From: Nocardia brasiliensis
GTDB taxonomy: Bacteria > Actinomycetota > Actinomycetes > Mycobacteriales > Mycobacteriaceae
Assembly (NCBI RefSeq): GCF_011801125.1
Contig: NZ_CP046171.1
Span: 6,634,001 to 6,698,000, forward strand
Reading direction: 5' to 3'
DNA length: 64,000 bases
Positions within the stretch are counted from its first letter, which is position 1, and each line of letters begins with the position of its first letter. Below are positions 56,231-64,000 of the stretch, one piece after another. The notes beneath the pieces are model-generated. The model made no database searches. It saw only the letters and a program-made list of their open reading frames with translations, and was not told the DNA's origin. The position numbers were made by a program, and so were the translations under genes.

Positions 56231-57409
56231 TCACGCCGACAGTTCCGTCGCCGATTCCGTCGCGGTCAGCACGCGGTCGGGCTCGGCCACCGCGGCCGCG
56301 AGTGCCCGTTCCAGCCAAGCCATTTCGCCCGTACTGGGCGCCCCTCGCACATCGGTCAGAAAGGTCTGCGCTACTTCGGTGTCGCGGCGGCCGTGCACCC
56401 GTTCACGGTAGCGCAGCTCCGGATTGCCCTCCGGGCGTACCCACTCCACGTGCACCGCGTACGGGAACCGTTCGCGCAGCTTGCGCATGGCGTCCACGGG
56501 CCGGGCCGAGTCGGTGAGGACCGCGGCGACGTAGTCGTCGGTGGCGGCCTCGTGGCTCGCGTCGGTGAGCAGCTCGTCCAGGGTGCCGGTGAGCTTGCTC
56601 AGCCCGCGGACCACCGGCAGGTCGTGGCGGCGCACCTGGCGCAGGCCCGCGGCATCGAGGTCGACGAGCCACACCGCCTTGCGGTGGGAGCTCTCGGCGA
56701 ACGAGTACGGCAGCGGCGAGCCGCAGTAGCGCACCGACTCCGACAGCGTCTGCGGCGAATGCAGGTGCCCGAGCGCGACGTAGTCGATGCCGTCGAAGGC
56801 CGACATCGGCACCGTCTCCACGCCGCCGACCGAGATGGACCGTTCCGAACCCGTCGCCTCCCCGCCGACGACGAAGGCGTGCGCCAGCACCACCGCGCGG
56901 ACCCCGGGACGCCCGGCGCGATCGGCCCGAATCCGCGCCATCGCGGCGGCCAGGATGTCGGCGTGCGAACGGGCCTGCGGTACACCGAGTTCCGCGCGCG
57001 TGATCTCCGGTTCCAGGTAGGGAATGCCGTAGAACGCCACCGGGCCGTGCGCGTCGTCCAGCAGGACCGGCCGGTCCGCGTCGGCGACCGTGGTGCGCAG
57101 GTGCAGGCCGCCCGCCGCCGCGAAGCTCGCGCCCGCCCCCAACCGCGCGGGCGAATCGTGATTGCCCGACGTGGCGACGATCACCGCCCCGGCGGCGCGA
57201 ATCGCCTCGAATCCCCGATTGCACACCGCGATCGCGTCCGCGCTCGGAATGGAGCGGTCGTACACGTCGCCGGGCAGCACCACCACATCGACCGACTCGG
57301 CGGCCACCAGCTCCGCGATCGCGGTCAGTGCCCGAGCCTGATCGGCCAGCAGATCGACCCCGTGGAACGTGCGCCCGATGTGCCAGTCCGAGGTGTGCAG
57401 CATCCGCAT
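56231..57409 (-). CDS. sbcD: Exonuclease SbcD (Mre11-like)
   Basis: A 392-residue metallophosphoesterase nuclease. The five motifs are visible: TSDWHIGRTF, PGDVYDRSIPS, SGNHDSPAR, VLAHAFVVGG and LGHLHSPQT, carrying the Asp, His and Asn ligands for two Mn ions. A C-terminal SbcC-binding region follows. ATG 57409 begins exactly at the first motif, as normal; an Arg/Cys-rich longer frame is not family-like. It is divergent from rmuC. Confidence 0.95.
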   Translation of the reverse strand: MRMLHTSDWHIGRTFHGVDLLADQARALTAIAELVAAESVDVVVLPGDVYDRSIPSADAIAVCNRGFEAIRAAGAVIVATSGNHDSPARLGAGASFAAAGGLHLRTTVADADRPVLLDDAHGPVAFYGIPYLEPEITRAELGVPQARSHADILAAAMARIRADRAGRPGVRAVVLAHAFVVGGEATGSERSISVGGVETVPMSAFDGIDYVALGHLHSPQTLSESVRYCGSPLPYSFAESSHRKAVWLVDLDAAGLRQVRRHDLPVVRGLSKLTGTLDELLTDASHEAATDDYVAAVLTDSARPVDAMRKLRERFPYAVHVEWVRPEGNPELRYRERVHGRRDTEVAQTFLTDVRGAPSTGEMAWLERALAAAVAEPDRVLTATESATELSA

Positions 57410-57645
57410 GCCGCGAAACCGTAGGCGAGTGCACCGACAGATATCAATTGCCGAGCCCGCCGTGTCGGATAGCCGCGCACCTCGCGCGGCGTGTCCACGG
57501 TGTTTCCCGGTCCGGGTCACGCAAGCCCCGTTATGGATTCGCGGACAGGTCCGAGCGTGCCTGCGCCAGGCGGTATTTGCCGACACGGTGCGGGCGGATA
57601 GCCGACCTGGCGTTCTTGTCGGTGTCGTGCGGCACTATCGGCGCT

Positions 57646-58803
57646 ATGACCGCACCGATGCTCGTCGCACTGATGCTGGTGTTCGCCGCAGGGGTTGGGC
57701 TCGGCTGGCTCGGCCACGCCGCGCGCGCCGGACAACGCGCGGTGGCAGCGGAGGCGAGACTGGCCGCGGCCACCGACAACGAGCGGCTGCTCCGGCAATC
57801 GCTCAACGCGGCGAACGAGGATGCGGCACGCAGGCATTCACATGCCATCGGCGCGCTGATCGATCCGCTGCGGGACGCGGTCGGCGCGTTGCATCAGCAC
57901 ATCCAGCAGGTCGAGCACCATCGCATCAACGCGTACTCGGGCCTGCGCGAGCAGGTCGCCGGGATGCAGCGCACCTCGCTGCAGCTGACCAGCCAGACCA
58001 GTCAGCTGGTCGCCGCGCTGCGCGCGCCGCAGGTGCGCGGCCGATGGGGCGAGATCCAATTGGAGCGGGTGGTCGAGCTCGCGGGCATGACGCGGCACTG
58101 CGATTTCGACACGCAGGTGTCCCGGGCGGCCCGCGGCGACGGTGCGAACGACCGGACCGGAACCGTCCGTCCGGACCTGGTGGTGCACCTGGCCGGGGGC
58201 AGGCACATCGTGGTCGACGCCAAGGTGCCGTTCAGCGCGTACCTCGACGCCAGCACCGTCGACGATCCCGATGCCCGTGCCGAGCATCTGATCCGACACG
58301 CGAAGCACCTGCGCGGCCATGTCGACCAACTGGCCGACAAGGCGTACTGGGCGGCCTTCGATCCGGCGCCGGAATTCGTCGTGCTGTTCGTGCCCGGCGA
58401 TCCGTTCCTGGACGCCGCGCTGACCACGGATTCCGGATTGCTCGAGTACGCCTTCGGCCGCAACGTGATCCTGGCGACGCCGACCACGTTGATCGCGTTG
58501 CTGCGTACGGTGGCTTTCGGCTGGCGACAGGAGGCGCTGTCGCGGGATATGGCAACCGTTCAGCAATTGGGCAAGGAACTCTACGCGCGGCTCGGTATGA
58601 CGGGCAGGCATCTGGATCGGCTCGGCGCGCAACTCGGTAAGGCCGTCGACGCTTTCAACTACACCGTGGCCTCGGTGGAATCGCGGGTGATGGTCACCGC
58701 GCGCAAATTGCACGACCTGGAAGTCTCGGAACAGGAGGTCCCGGCAATGCAACGGGTCGACGCGGTGCCGCGCTCGGTGGGCTTCGCCGACGCCGACGAT
58801 TAG
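57646..58803 (+). CDS. rmuC: DNA recombination protein RmuC
   Basis: A 385-residue protein: one N-terminal membrane helix (LVALMLVFAAGVGLGWL), a helical or coiled-coil stretch (residues 30-125), then the RmuC nuclease-like domain with RGRWGEIQLERVVELAGM, IVVDAKVPFSAY and FVPGDPFLDAAL. RmuC restrains inversions at short repeats. It lies divergent from sbcD, an enzyme that also acts on inverted repeats. The ATG at 57646 is the family start. Confidence 0.9.
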   Translation: MTAPMLVALMLVFAAGVGLGWLGHAARAGQRAVAAEARLAAATDNERLLRQSLNAANEDAARRHSHAIGALIDPLRDAVGALHQHIQQVEHHRINAYSGLREQVAGMQRTSLQLTSQTSQLVAALRAPQVRGRWGEIQLERVVELAGMTRHCDFDTQVSRAARGDGANDRTGTVRPDLVVHLAGGRHIVVDAKVPFSAYLDASTVDDPDARAEHLIRHAKHLRGHVDQLADKAYWAAFDPAPEFVVLFVPGDPFLDAALTTDSGLLEYAFGRNVILATPTTLIALLRTVAFGWRQEALSRDMATVQQLGKELYARLGMTGRHLDRLGAQLGKAVDAFNYTVASVESRVMVTARKLHDLEVSEQEVPAMQRVDAVPRSVGFADADD

Positions 58804-58861
58804 GCCAGGGAACCGCCGTGCCATAACGCCCCGGGGCGCGGCGGCAGTTAGTGTTCATCAT

Positions 58862-59728
58862 GTGGCTGCTTCCCAACGTGTGCGAACCCGGGTGCCCGCG
58901 CCGCATCGTTCGATCCTGCCGACGGTCCCGGGCATCCCGGTGGGCGCGGCGGTCCTGATCGCGGTTGCCTGTACGTTTCTCGGGTTCTTGATCGACGCCC
59001 ACGGCGACGCTACCGATCTCACCGGTACCTTCGCCGCGCTGTACATCGTCGGTTGTGTGGCAGCCGTGCTCGCGGTCCGCTACCGCGCCCTGTTCACCGC
59101 CATGGTGCTGCCGCCGCTGCTGCTGTCGATCGCCGTGCCACTGGCCTATCAGCAGCTGACCGGCCGCCCGGCCAGTTCGATCAAGGATGTACTGCTGAAC
59201 CTGGCGGTGCCGCTGGTGCAGCGCTTTCCGACGATGATGCTCGCGACCGTGCTCGTGCTGCTCATCGGTGGCGCTCGCATCCTGCTGCAGCGCCGCATCG
59301 AGCAGGCCGAGGGCGGCACCGAGTCGCGGCGCGGCGAAAGCTGGGGCCGCCCCTCGGCCAGGCGCCCGCGCGGTGGCCGCGAGCGCGGCTCCGCACTCGC
59401 CGACTCGGCCCGGCGGCGTTCCCGCCGGCCCAAGGCCGATCCGGACGAGGCAGGTCTCGACGAGGCGCCCGCCCGCCCGAGCCGTCGCGCCGCGGCGGCC
59501 CCGGTCGCCGATGCCCCGCCGCGCGTGGCCCGCTCCCGCGAAGGCAGGCCCGCCGCGCGCGGTGCCGCCCGGCCCACCGCGGCCATGCCGCGCACCGACA
59601 CCGACCCGCCCCGCGGCACCACCGCCCGCCGCCGCGGCGACCTACCCCCGCCGCACCCGCAACCCAACGTCCGCTACCGCGAACGCGATTCGAGCCGCAC
59701 CGAGCGCCGCCGCCCCGAAAACCTCTGA
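58862..59728 (+). CDS. DUF6542 membrane protein with long basic disordered tail
   Basis: A 288-residue protein. The first 145 residues hold about four membrane helices (ILPTVPGIPVGAAVLIAVAC, TFAALYIVGCVAAVLAV, MVLPPLLLSIAVPLAY and MMLATVLVLLIGGARIL). The remaining half is an Arg/Pro/Ala-rich tail, presumably cytoplasmic and disordered. It corresponds to mycobacterial Rv1111c, between ychF and ispH. Function unknown. The start is GTG at 58862. Confidence 0.75.
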   Translation: MAASQRVRTRVPAPHRSILPTVPGIPVGAAVLIAVACTFLGFLIDAHGDATDLTGTFAALYIVGCVAAVLAVRYRALFTAMVLPPLLLSIAVPLAYQQLTGRPASSIKDVLLNLAVPLVQRFPTMMLATVLVLLIGGARILLQRRIEQAEGGTESRRGESWGRPSARRPRGGRERGSALADSARRRSRRPKADPDEAGLDEAPARPSRRAAAAPVADAPPRVARSREGRPAARGAARPTAAMPRTDTDPPRGTTARRRGDLPPPHPQPNVRYRERDSSRTERRRPENL

Positions 59729-59805
59729 GCCGTCCCCCGACTCGGACCGGCCCACGTCAAGGCCACCCGCCGTCTTTCACCCGCGCGCCGCCATATGCAC
59801 GCACA

Positions 59806-59831
59806 TTTGCAAGTACATTTTGCTACTTCCA
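59806..59831. promoter_or_regulatory. AT-rich repeat region upstream of the XRE gene
   Basis: AAGTA and TACTT arms about 59811-59828, overlapping the near-duplicate CACATTTGC and ACATTTTGC, lie 20-40 bases upstream of the XRE start. They are locally AT-rich and could be an autoregulatory site. The evidence is compositional only. Confidence 0.3.
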
Positions 59832-59848
59832 GTGCCAGACTCGATGGC

Positions 59849-60757
59849 GTGAACGCAGAGCATCGCTTCGACCACACCGCGCCGACCGGTACCCGCGGGA
59901 TCACCGACATCGGTGATGTGCCCACGGTGCTCCGCCGGATGTTGGGGTTGCGCCTCCAGCAGCTGCGTAAGGAACGGGGGGTGACCCAGCACGAGGTCGC
60001 CACGCAGCTCTACTGGAACGCATCCAAGGTCAGCCGGATCGAATCCGGCATGGTCGGCCTCAATCGGCCCGACCTGGTCGAGTTGCTGACCTGCTATGGC
60101 GTGATCGATCCCGAAGAGCACGACCGGTATCTGTCGCTCGTGCAGCTGGGCAACCGCCCCGGCTGGTGGCACAGTGACAGCGACTCGCTGCCCAAGGGAT
60201 TCGAGCTGCTCAGCCTCGAGGGGGCCGCGCGCACGATCCGCTGCTACGAACCCGGGGTCGTCCCCGACCTGCTGCAGACACCCGAATACGCAAGGGCAGC
60301 ACTGCGTCTGCGGCATCCACATCGCACCGGCGCGGAGATCGACGAGCTGCTGGCCGTGCGCCTGCGGCGCCAGCAGATCCTGAACCGCGATCCTCCGCCC
60401 TACCTGTGGGTCCTGGTCGAGGAGAGCGCCTTACGCAGGCAGATCGGTGGCGTCACGGTCTGGCGGGCTCAGCTCGAGTACCTGGCGCGGCGCATCCAAC
60501 AGGACAACATCGTGGTCCAGATCGTGGACGAGGCCGCGTTCGGGCCCGCGATCGTGGACAGCGCGTTCGTCTATCTGCGCTTCGTCGAGACGTTGCTGCC
60601 GGACGTCGTGTGCATCTCGCAGCCGAGGAGCACGCTGTATATGGAGGACCAGAACAACATCGCCCGCTATCTCCAGATCGCGGACCTCCTCGCCGCACAG
60701 TCCGCGCGACCGCGGGAGACGGAGCGGCTGCTGCGAACGCTGCTGGAGTCCGTGTGA
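59849..60757 (+). CDS. XRE-type regulator with Scr1-like (DUF5753) domain
   Basis: A 302-residue regulator. An N-terminal helix-turn-helix (QHEVATQLYWNASKVSRIES near residues 48-67) is followed by the DUF5753 domain found in Scr1-type proteins of actinobacteria (LLQTPEYARAALR, and MEDQNNIARYLQIADLLAA). In Streptomyces such proteins often pair with a small DUF397 partner. Here the partner is instead a 66-residue hydrophobic protein. GTG 59849 is preferred over a Met/His-rich longer frame. The stop overlaps the next GTG by four bases. Confidence 0.88.
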   Translation: MNAEHRFDHTAPTGTRGITDIGDVPTVLRRMLGLRLQQLRKERGVTQHEVATQLYWNASKVSRIESGMVGLNRPDLVELLTCYGVIDPEEHDRYLSLVQLGNRPGWWHSDSDSLPKGFELLSLEGAARTIRCYEPGVVPDLLQTPEYARAALRLRHPHRTGAEIDELLAVRLRRQQILNRDPPPYLWVLVEESALRRQIGGVTVWRAQLEYLARRIQQDNIVVQIVDEAAFGPAIVDSAFVYLRFVETLLPDVVCISQPRSTLYMEDQNNIARYLQIADLLAAQSARPRETERLLRTLLESV

Positions 60758-60954
60758 CCGCGCATCCACCGCAGGAGGAGCGCGATTCGCAGCCGAGTCC
60801 GCAGCCCGCGGCGCCGCCGTGGCGGGAGCTCGCGGCCGCCGTGATCACCGCCGCGCCGGTGGGTTTTCTGGTCGACTGGCCGACAGCGGCGCAGGTGCTG
60901 CTCACCGTCTTCGCGGGGCTGGCCGGCATGCGCCGGGTCGCCGACCGCGAATGA
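60754..60954 (+). CDS. Small hydrophobic protein coupled to the XRE regulator
   Basis: A 66-residue protein with a Pro/Gln-rich polar N-terminus and a hydrophobic stretch AAAVITAAPVGFLVDWPTAA plus VLLTVFAGLAGM, ending RRVADRE. It starts in a GTGA overlap with the XRE gene, so it is cotranslated. It does not look like a DUF397 protein. One or two membrane segments are plausible. Function unknown. Confidence 0.65.
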   Translation: MTAHPPQEERDSQPSPQPAAPPWRELAAAVITAAPVGFLVDWPTAAQVLLTVFAGLAGMRRVADRE

Positions 60955-60963
60955 CGGCCGGGG

Positions 60964-61977
60964 TCAGCTGCGGGTGCCGGTGCGCAGCTCGCGCGGGAGG
61001 GCGAAGACGAGGGTCTCGTTGGCGGTGGTGACCGGCTGTACGTCGCCGAAACCGTGCTCGGCGAGCATGTCGAGCACGCCGCGCACCAGGATGTCGGGCA
61101 CCGAGGCGCCGGAGGTGATGCCGACCGTCTGCACACCGTCGAGCCAGGCGGTATCCACCTCGCGGGCGAAGTCGACCAGGTGGGCGGCCTTCGCGCCGGC
61201 GTTCAGCGCGACCTCGACCAGCCGGACCGAGTTGGAGGAGTTCTTGGAGCCGACCACGATCACCAGATCGCATTCCGGCGCCATCGCCTTGACCGCGGTC
61301 TGCCGGTTCGAGGTGGCGTAGCAGATGTCGTCGCTCGGCGGATCCTGCAGCGTCGGGAACCGCTCGCGCAGCCGCCGCACCGTCTCCATGGTTTCGTCGA
61401 CGCTGAGCGTGGTCTGGGAAAGCCAGATCACCTTCGACTCGTCGCGCACGGTGACGTTGTCCACCGAGTCGGGTCCGTCGACGAGCTGGATGTGTTCGGG
61501 CGCCTCGCCCGCGGTGCCTTCCACCTCTTCGTGGCCCTCGTGGCCGATCAGCAGAATGTCGTAGTCGTCGCGAGCGAAGCGCTTCGCCTCCTGATGCACC
61601 TTGGTCACCAGCGGGCAAGTCGCGTCGATGGTGTGCAGGTTGCGGGCGGCGGCCGATTCGTGCACCGCGGGCGAGACACCGTGCGCGGAGAACACGACCA
61701 GCGCGCCCTCGGGCACCTCGTCGGTTTCGTCGACGAAGATGACACCGCGCTCGCGCAGCGTCTCCACGACGTGGCGGTTGTGCACGATCTCCTTGCGCAC
61801 GTAGATCGGCGCGCCGTGCTTGTCCAGCGCCTTCTCGACGGTCTCCACCGCGCGGTCCACGCCCGCGCAGTATCCGCGCGGTTCCGCTAGCAGCACCCGC
61901 TTACCACCGGCGCGCTCGGCGGTTCCGGCTCCCGTCGAGCGGGCGATTCCGAGGTTCAAGGGTATGGCCGTGGACAT
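60964..61977 (-). CDS. ispH: 4-hydroxy-3-methylbut-2-enyl diphosphate reductase IspH
   Basis: Last enzyme of the MEP isoprenoid pathway, giving IPP and DMAPP. A 337-residue protein with the three cluster cysteines in [26 protein letters not shown] and [11 protein letters not shown], and the catalytic Glu/His region [11 protein letters not shown]. It makes isoprenoids for polyprenyl-phosphate carriers, relevant to PimE donors. It corresponds to Rv1110 (LytB2). It is convergent with the XRE operon, nine bases apart, and divergent from the lipid-droplet protein. Confidence 0.97.
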   Translation of the reverse strand: MSTAIPLNLGIARSTGAGTAERAGGKRVLLAEPRGYCAGVDRAVETVEKALDKHGAPIYVRKEIVHNRHVVETLRERGVIFVDETDEVPEGALVVFSAHGVSPAVHESAAARNLHTIDATCPLVTKVHQEAKRFARDDYDILLIGHEGHEEVEGTAGEAPEHIQLVDGPDSVDNVTVRDESKVIWLSQTTLSVDETMETVRRLRERFPTLQDPPSDDICYATSNRQTAVKAMAPECDLVIVVGSKNSSNSVRLVEVALNAGAKAAHLVDFAREVDTAWLDGVQTVGITSGASVPDILVRGVLDMLAEHGFGDVQPVTTANETLVFALPRELRTGTRS

Positions 61978-62279
61978 GCCGACAGCTTACGTGCGGACAC
62001 GGGCCACGCGCTGGCCGGGCGCTGGCTGCCAGGGCGCCCCGACCGGCCCCGCACACGGCCCCGACGTGGCGGGGACCGGCATGAGCCGACCTGACACACG
62101 CCACCGCGACGGTGCGTCGACTCACCTTGTGACCGGACCACATCGAGCCCGGACCCGGCGCGCGAACCCCGCCGCGGCCGACGGCGAGGCGTGCGGCCCG
62201 CACGCGTATTCATCCGCCAGAATCACACCCCGTGATTCCCGACCTTTGCTTAGCACACCATTTCGGGCAGGCTAGGACC
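61978..62279. other. Divergent promoter region between ispH and the lipid-droplet protein gene
   Basis: About 300 bases without a gene, very GC-rich near ispH and less so near 62210-62279. No clear palindrome or RNA structure was identified; both promoters should lie here. Confidence 0.4.
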
Positions 62280-62939
62280 ATGTTTCGACCACCCTTCCTG
62301 GCCCGGGTAGCCGCCGGGGCGGCCGTGTACGCCATCGAGGAGACTCGTCGGCTACCCACGGCCGCAATGAATTTGCCGATCACCGCCATCAGCCAGATGC
62401 TGCAGACGACGATGCACGTCCAGCAGTTCGTGACCAGCCTCGCACTCAAGGGCGACGCGGTCTTCGACCGGTTGGCCAATACTCCGCAGGAGCAGCCGGA
62501 GTGGGCCACCTTCGACGAGGATCTGCCCGCCGAGCCCGCCACCGGTCAGATCCGCGCGAGCCGCTTCGACCTGTACGCCGACGACCCAGAGCCCGCCTCC
62601 TTCACCGCCCCCGCCGACGCCGCGAGCGAGCGCAACGGCCATGGCGTCACCCTGCACGCCGTCGAGCCGGAACCCCTTGCCGCCGTGGCAGAACCCGTCG
62701 CCGCCGCGACGGAACCCGAGATCGAGCGCGCGGCCGACCCCGCGCCGCGGATCAGTGTGCCGGAAGTAGCCACCCGCTACGACTACGCGAACATGACCCT
62801 GGCCCAGTTGCGCGCCCGCCTGCGCATGCTGAGCCTCGAAGACCTTTCCGCGCTGCTGGACTACGAGCAGCAGACCCTCGCCAGGGCGCCGTTCGTGACC
62901 ATGCTGACGAATCGGATCGCCACCGTGCGGGCGCAGTGA
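62280..62939 (+). CDS. Lipid droplet-associated protein (Rv1109c-like)
   Basis: A 219-residue protein. The N-terminal 80 residues are amphipathic and hydrophobic ([39 protein letters not shown]), suited to binding a lipid surface. A low-complexity acidic Ala/Pro/Glu linker and a conserved C-terminal module ([37 protein letters not shown]) follow. Actinobacterial relatives are annotated as lipid-droplet proteins, fitting triacylglycerol-storing Nocardia. ATG 62280 gives the family start. It overlaps xseA by four bases. Confidence 0.75.
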   Translation: MFRPPFLARVAAGAAVYAIEETRRLPTAAMNLPITAISQMLQTTMHVQQFVTSLALKGDAVFDRLANTPQEQPEWATFDEDLPAEPATGQIRASRFDLYADDPEPASFTAPADAASERNGHGVTLHAVEPEPLAAVAEPVAAATEPEIERAADPAPRISVPEVATRYDYANMTLAQLRARLRMLSLEDLSALLDYEQQTLARAPFVTMLTNRIATVRAQ

Positions 62940-64000
62940 CCGAACCCCGGACCTCACCGTCGCAGGCGGGCCGGGAAACCCCCGGTCCGCCGCGCGAATC
63001 CGGCCCCGCCACCCCGGCAGGCCGGGAGAACTCGGCCGAACAACCGTGGCCGGTCCGCTCGGTCGCGCTCAAGGTCGCGCAGTGGATCGACCGGCTCGGC
63101 AGCATCTGGGTCGAGGGGCAGATCACCCAGATCAACCTGCGCCCCGGCACCCGCACCGCGTTCCTGGTGCTGCGCGATCCGTCGGCCGACATGTCGCTGT
63201 CGGTCACCTGCGACCCGGATCTCATTCGCCGCTCACCCGTTCCGCTGCAAGAGGGCAGTCGCGTGGTGGTCTACGGCAAGCTCGCGTTCTTCACCGGTCG
63301 CGGCACGCTGTCGCTGCGGGTCAGCGAGATCCGCCCGGTCGGCGTCGGCGAACTGCTCGCCAGGATCGAACGACTGAAGGCACTGCTGGCCGCCGAGGGA
63401 CTGTTCGATCCGCGCCTGAAGCGGCCGCTGCCGTTCCTGCCCAAAACCATCGGCCTGATCACCGGGCGGGCCAGCGCGGCCGAGCGCGACGTGCTGACCG
63501 TCGCCCGTAATCGTTGGCCCGCAGTACGTTTCGAGATCCGCAATACCGCCGTGCAGGGACCGACCGCGGTGCCGCAGATGCTGGAGGCGCTGGCACAGCT
63601 CGACCGCGACCCCGAGGTCGAGGTGATCGTGCTCGCCCGCGGCGGCGGCAGCGTCGAGGACCTGCTGCCGTTCTCCGACGAGGCGCTCTGCCGTGCGATC
63701 GTCGCCGCGACCACCCCCATCGTCAGCGCGATCGGGCACGAGCCCGACAACCCGCTCAGCGATCTCGTCGCCGACCTGCGCGCCGCGACACCCACCGACG
63801 CCGCCAAGCGCGTCGTGCCCGACGCCGCGGCGGAACTGGCGGGAGTGCGCGACATGCGCGCCCGCTCGGCCGCCGCGTTGCGCGGCTGGGTCGAGCGCGA
63901 AACGCGGGCACTGAGCCAGCTGCGCTCGCGGCCGGTGCTCGCCGACCCGCTGCGCGAGATCGAGCGCCGCACCGAGGAGGTCGAGCGGCTGCGGTCCTCG
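62936..64000 (+). CDS. xseA: Exodeoxyribonuclease VII large subunit (3' end outside window)
   Basis: The first 355 codons of xseA, starting at GTG 62936 in a GTGA overlap. A disordered N-terminus (about 35 residues) leads to the OB-fold domain ([29 protein letters not shown]), then the catalytic domain with [33 protein letters not shown] and [13 protein letters not shown]. The large subunit degrades single-stranded DNA together with XseB, usually the next gene and beyond the window. The frame is open to the end with no stop. Confidence 0.95.
   Translation, partial: MTEPRTSPSQAGRETPGPPRESGPATPAGRENSAEQPWPVRSVALKVAQWIDRLGSIWVEGQITQINLRPGTRTAFLVLRDPSADMSLSVTCDPDLIRRSPVPLQEGSRVVVYGKLAFFTGRGTLSLRVSEIRPVGVGELLARIERLKALLAAEGLFDPRLKRPLPFLPKTIGLITGRASAAERDVLTVARNRWPAVRFEIRNTAVQGPTAVPQMLEALAQLDRDPEVEVIVLARGGGSVEDLLPFSDEALCRAIVAATTPIVSAIGHEPDNPLSDLVADLRAATPTDAAKRVVPDAAAELAGVRDMRARSAAALRGWVERETRALSQLRSRPVLADPLREIERRTEEVERLRSS

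Overview
The window is high-GC actinobacterial chromosome, most likely from Nocardia or a close mycolate-forming relative. The reasons are the mycothiol gene mshB, the F420 gene fbiC, the PIM/LAM genes lpqW and pimE, a uspABC-type sugar importer, frequent GTG starts and many four-base ATGA/GTGA gene overlaps. No tRNA, rRNA, CRISPR array, transposase or phage gene was seen.

Region 1 (about 1-22 kb) is mostly conserved core. From memory, its order matches the M. tuberculosis Rv1188-Rv1157c block: proline dehydrogenase and P5C dehydrogenase, a DapC-type aminotransferase with ferredoxin, fbiC, mshB-lpqW, typA, a pterin dehydratase, pimE and an Ala/Pro-rich secreted protein. Inserted among these are a TetR/MpaB-oxygenase divergon, a bacterial PH-domain pair, a small membrane-protein operon and an asparagine-type permease.

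Region 2 (22-41 kb) is accessory. It holds a protein with nine-residue SILSIGS repeats, Tat-exported DUF1906 and CHAP-like proteins, an internally duplicated protein of unknown function, a four-gene osmoprotectant ABC importer, and a DinB/WYL divergon. It continues with an MFS/MarR divergon around a long palindrome, a membrane-anchored lipase-like hydrolase, a flavin reductase, an EEP-family protein, a lipidated beta-lactamase-like hydrolase, a patch of decayed genes ending in a 28-bp perfect inverted repeat, and a small secreted protein. Its most striking gene is a free-standing 193-residue protein that aligns without gaps to the apical domain of GroEL.

Region 3 (41-64 kb) has ychF, a quinone-oxidoreductase-like enzyme, AraC and VOC genes, uspCAB without an ATPase, cstA with ybdD (start codon buried in a perfect hairpin), and a DNA-repair cluster (Ada-AlkA fusion, ogt, sbcC, sbcD, rmuC). 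It ends with a DUF6542 membrane protein, an XRE regulator with a tiny hydrophobic partner, ispH, a lipid-droplet-associated protein and the 5' part of xseA, matching the Rv1112-Rv1108c order.

Many gene ends carry long perfect hairpins without U-tracts, as is usual for actinobacterial terminators. Start codons were chosen from ribosome-binding sites, overlaps and family lengths, and are inferences. Rv numbers, family names and comparisons with reference sequences are from memory; no search was run.
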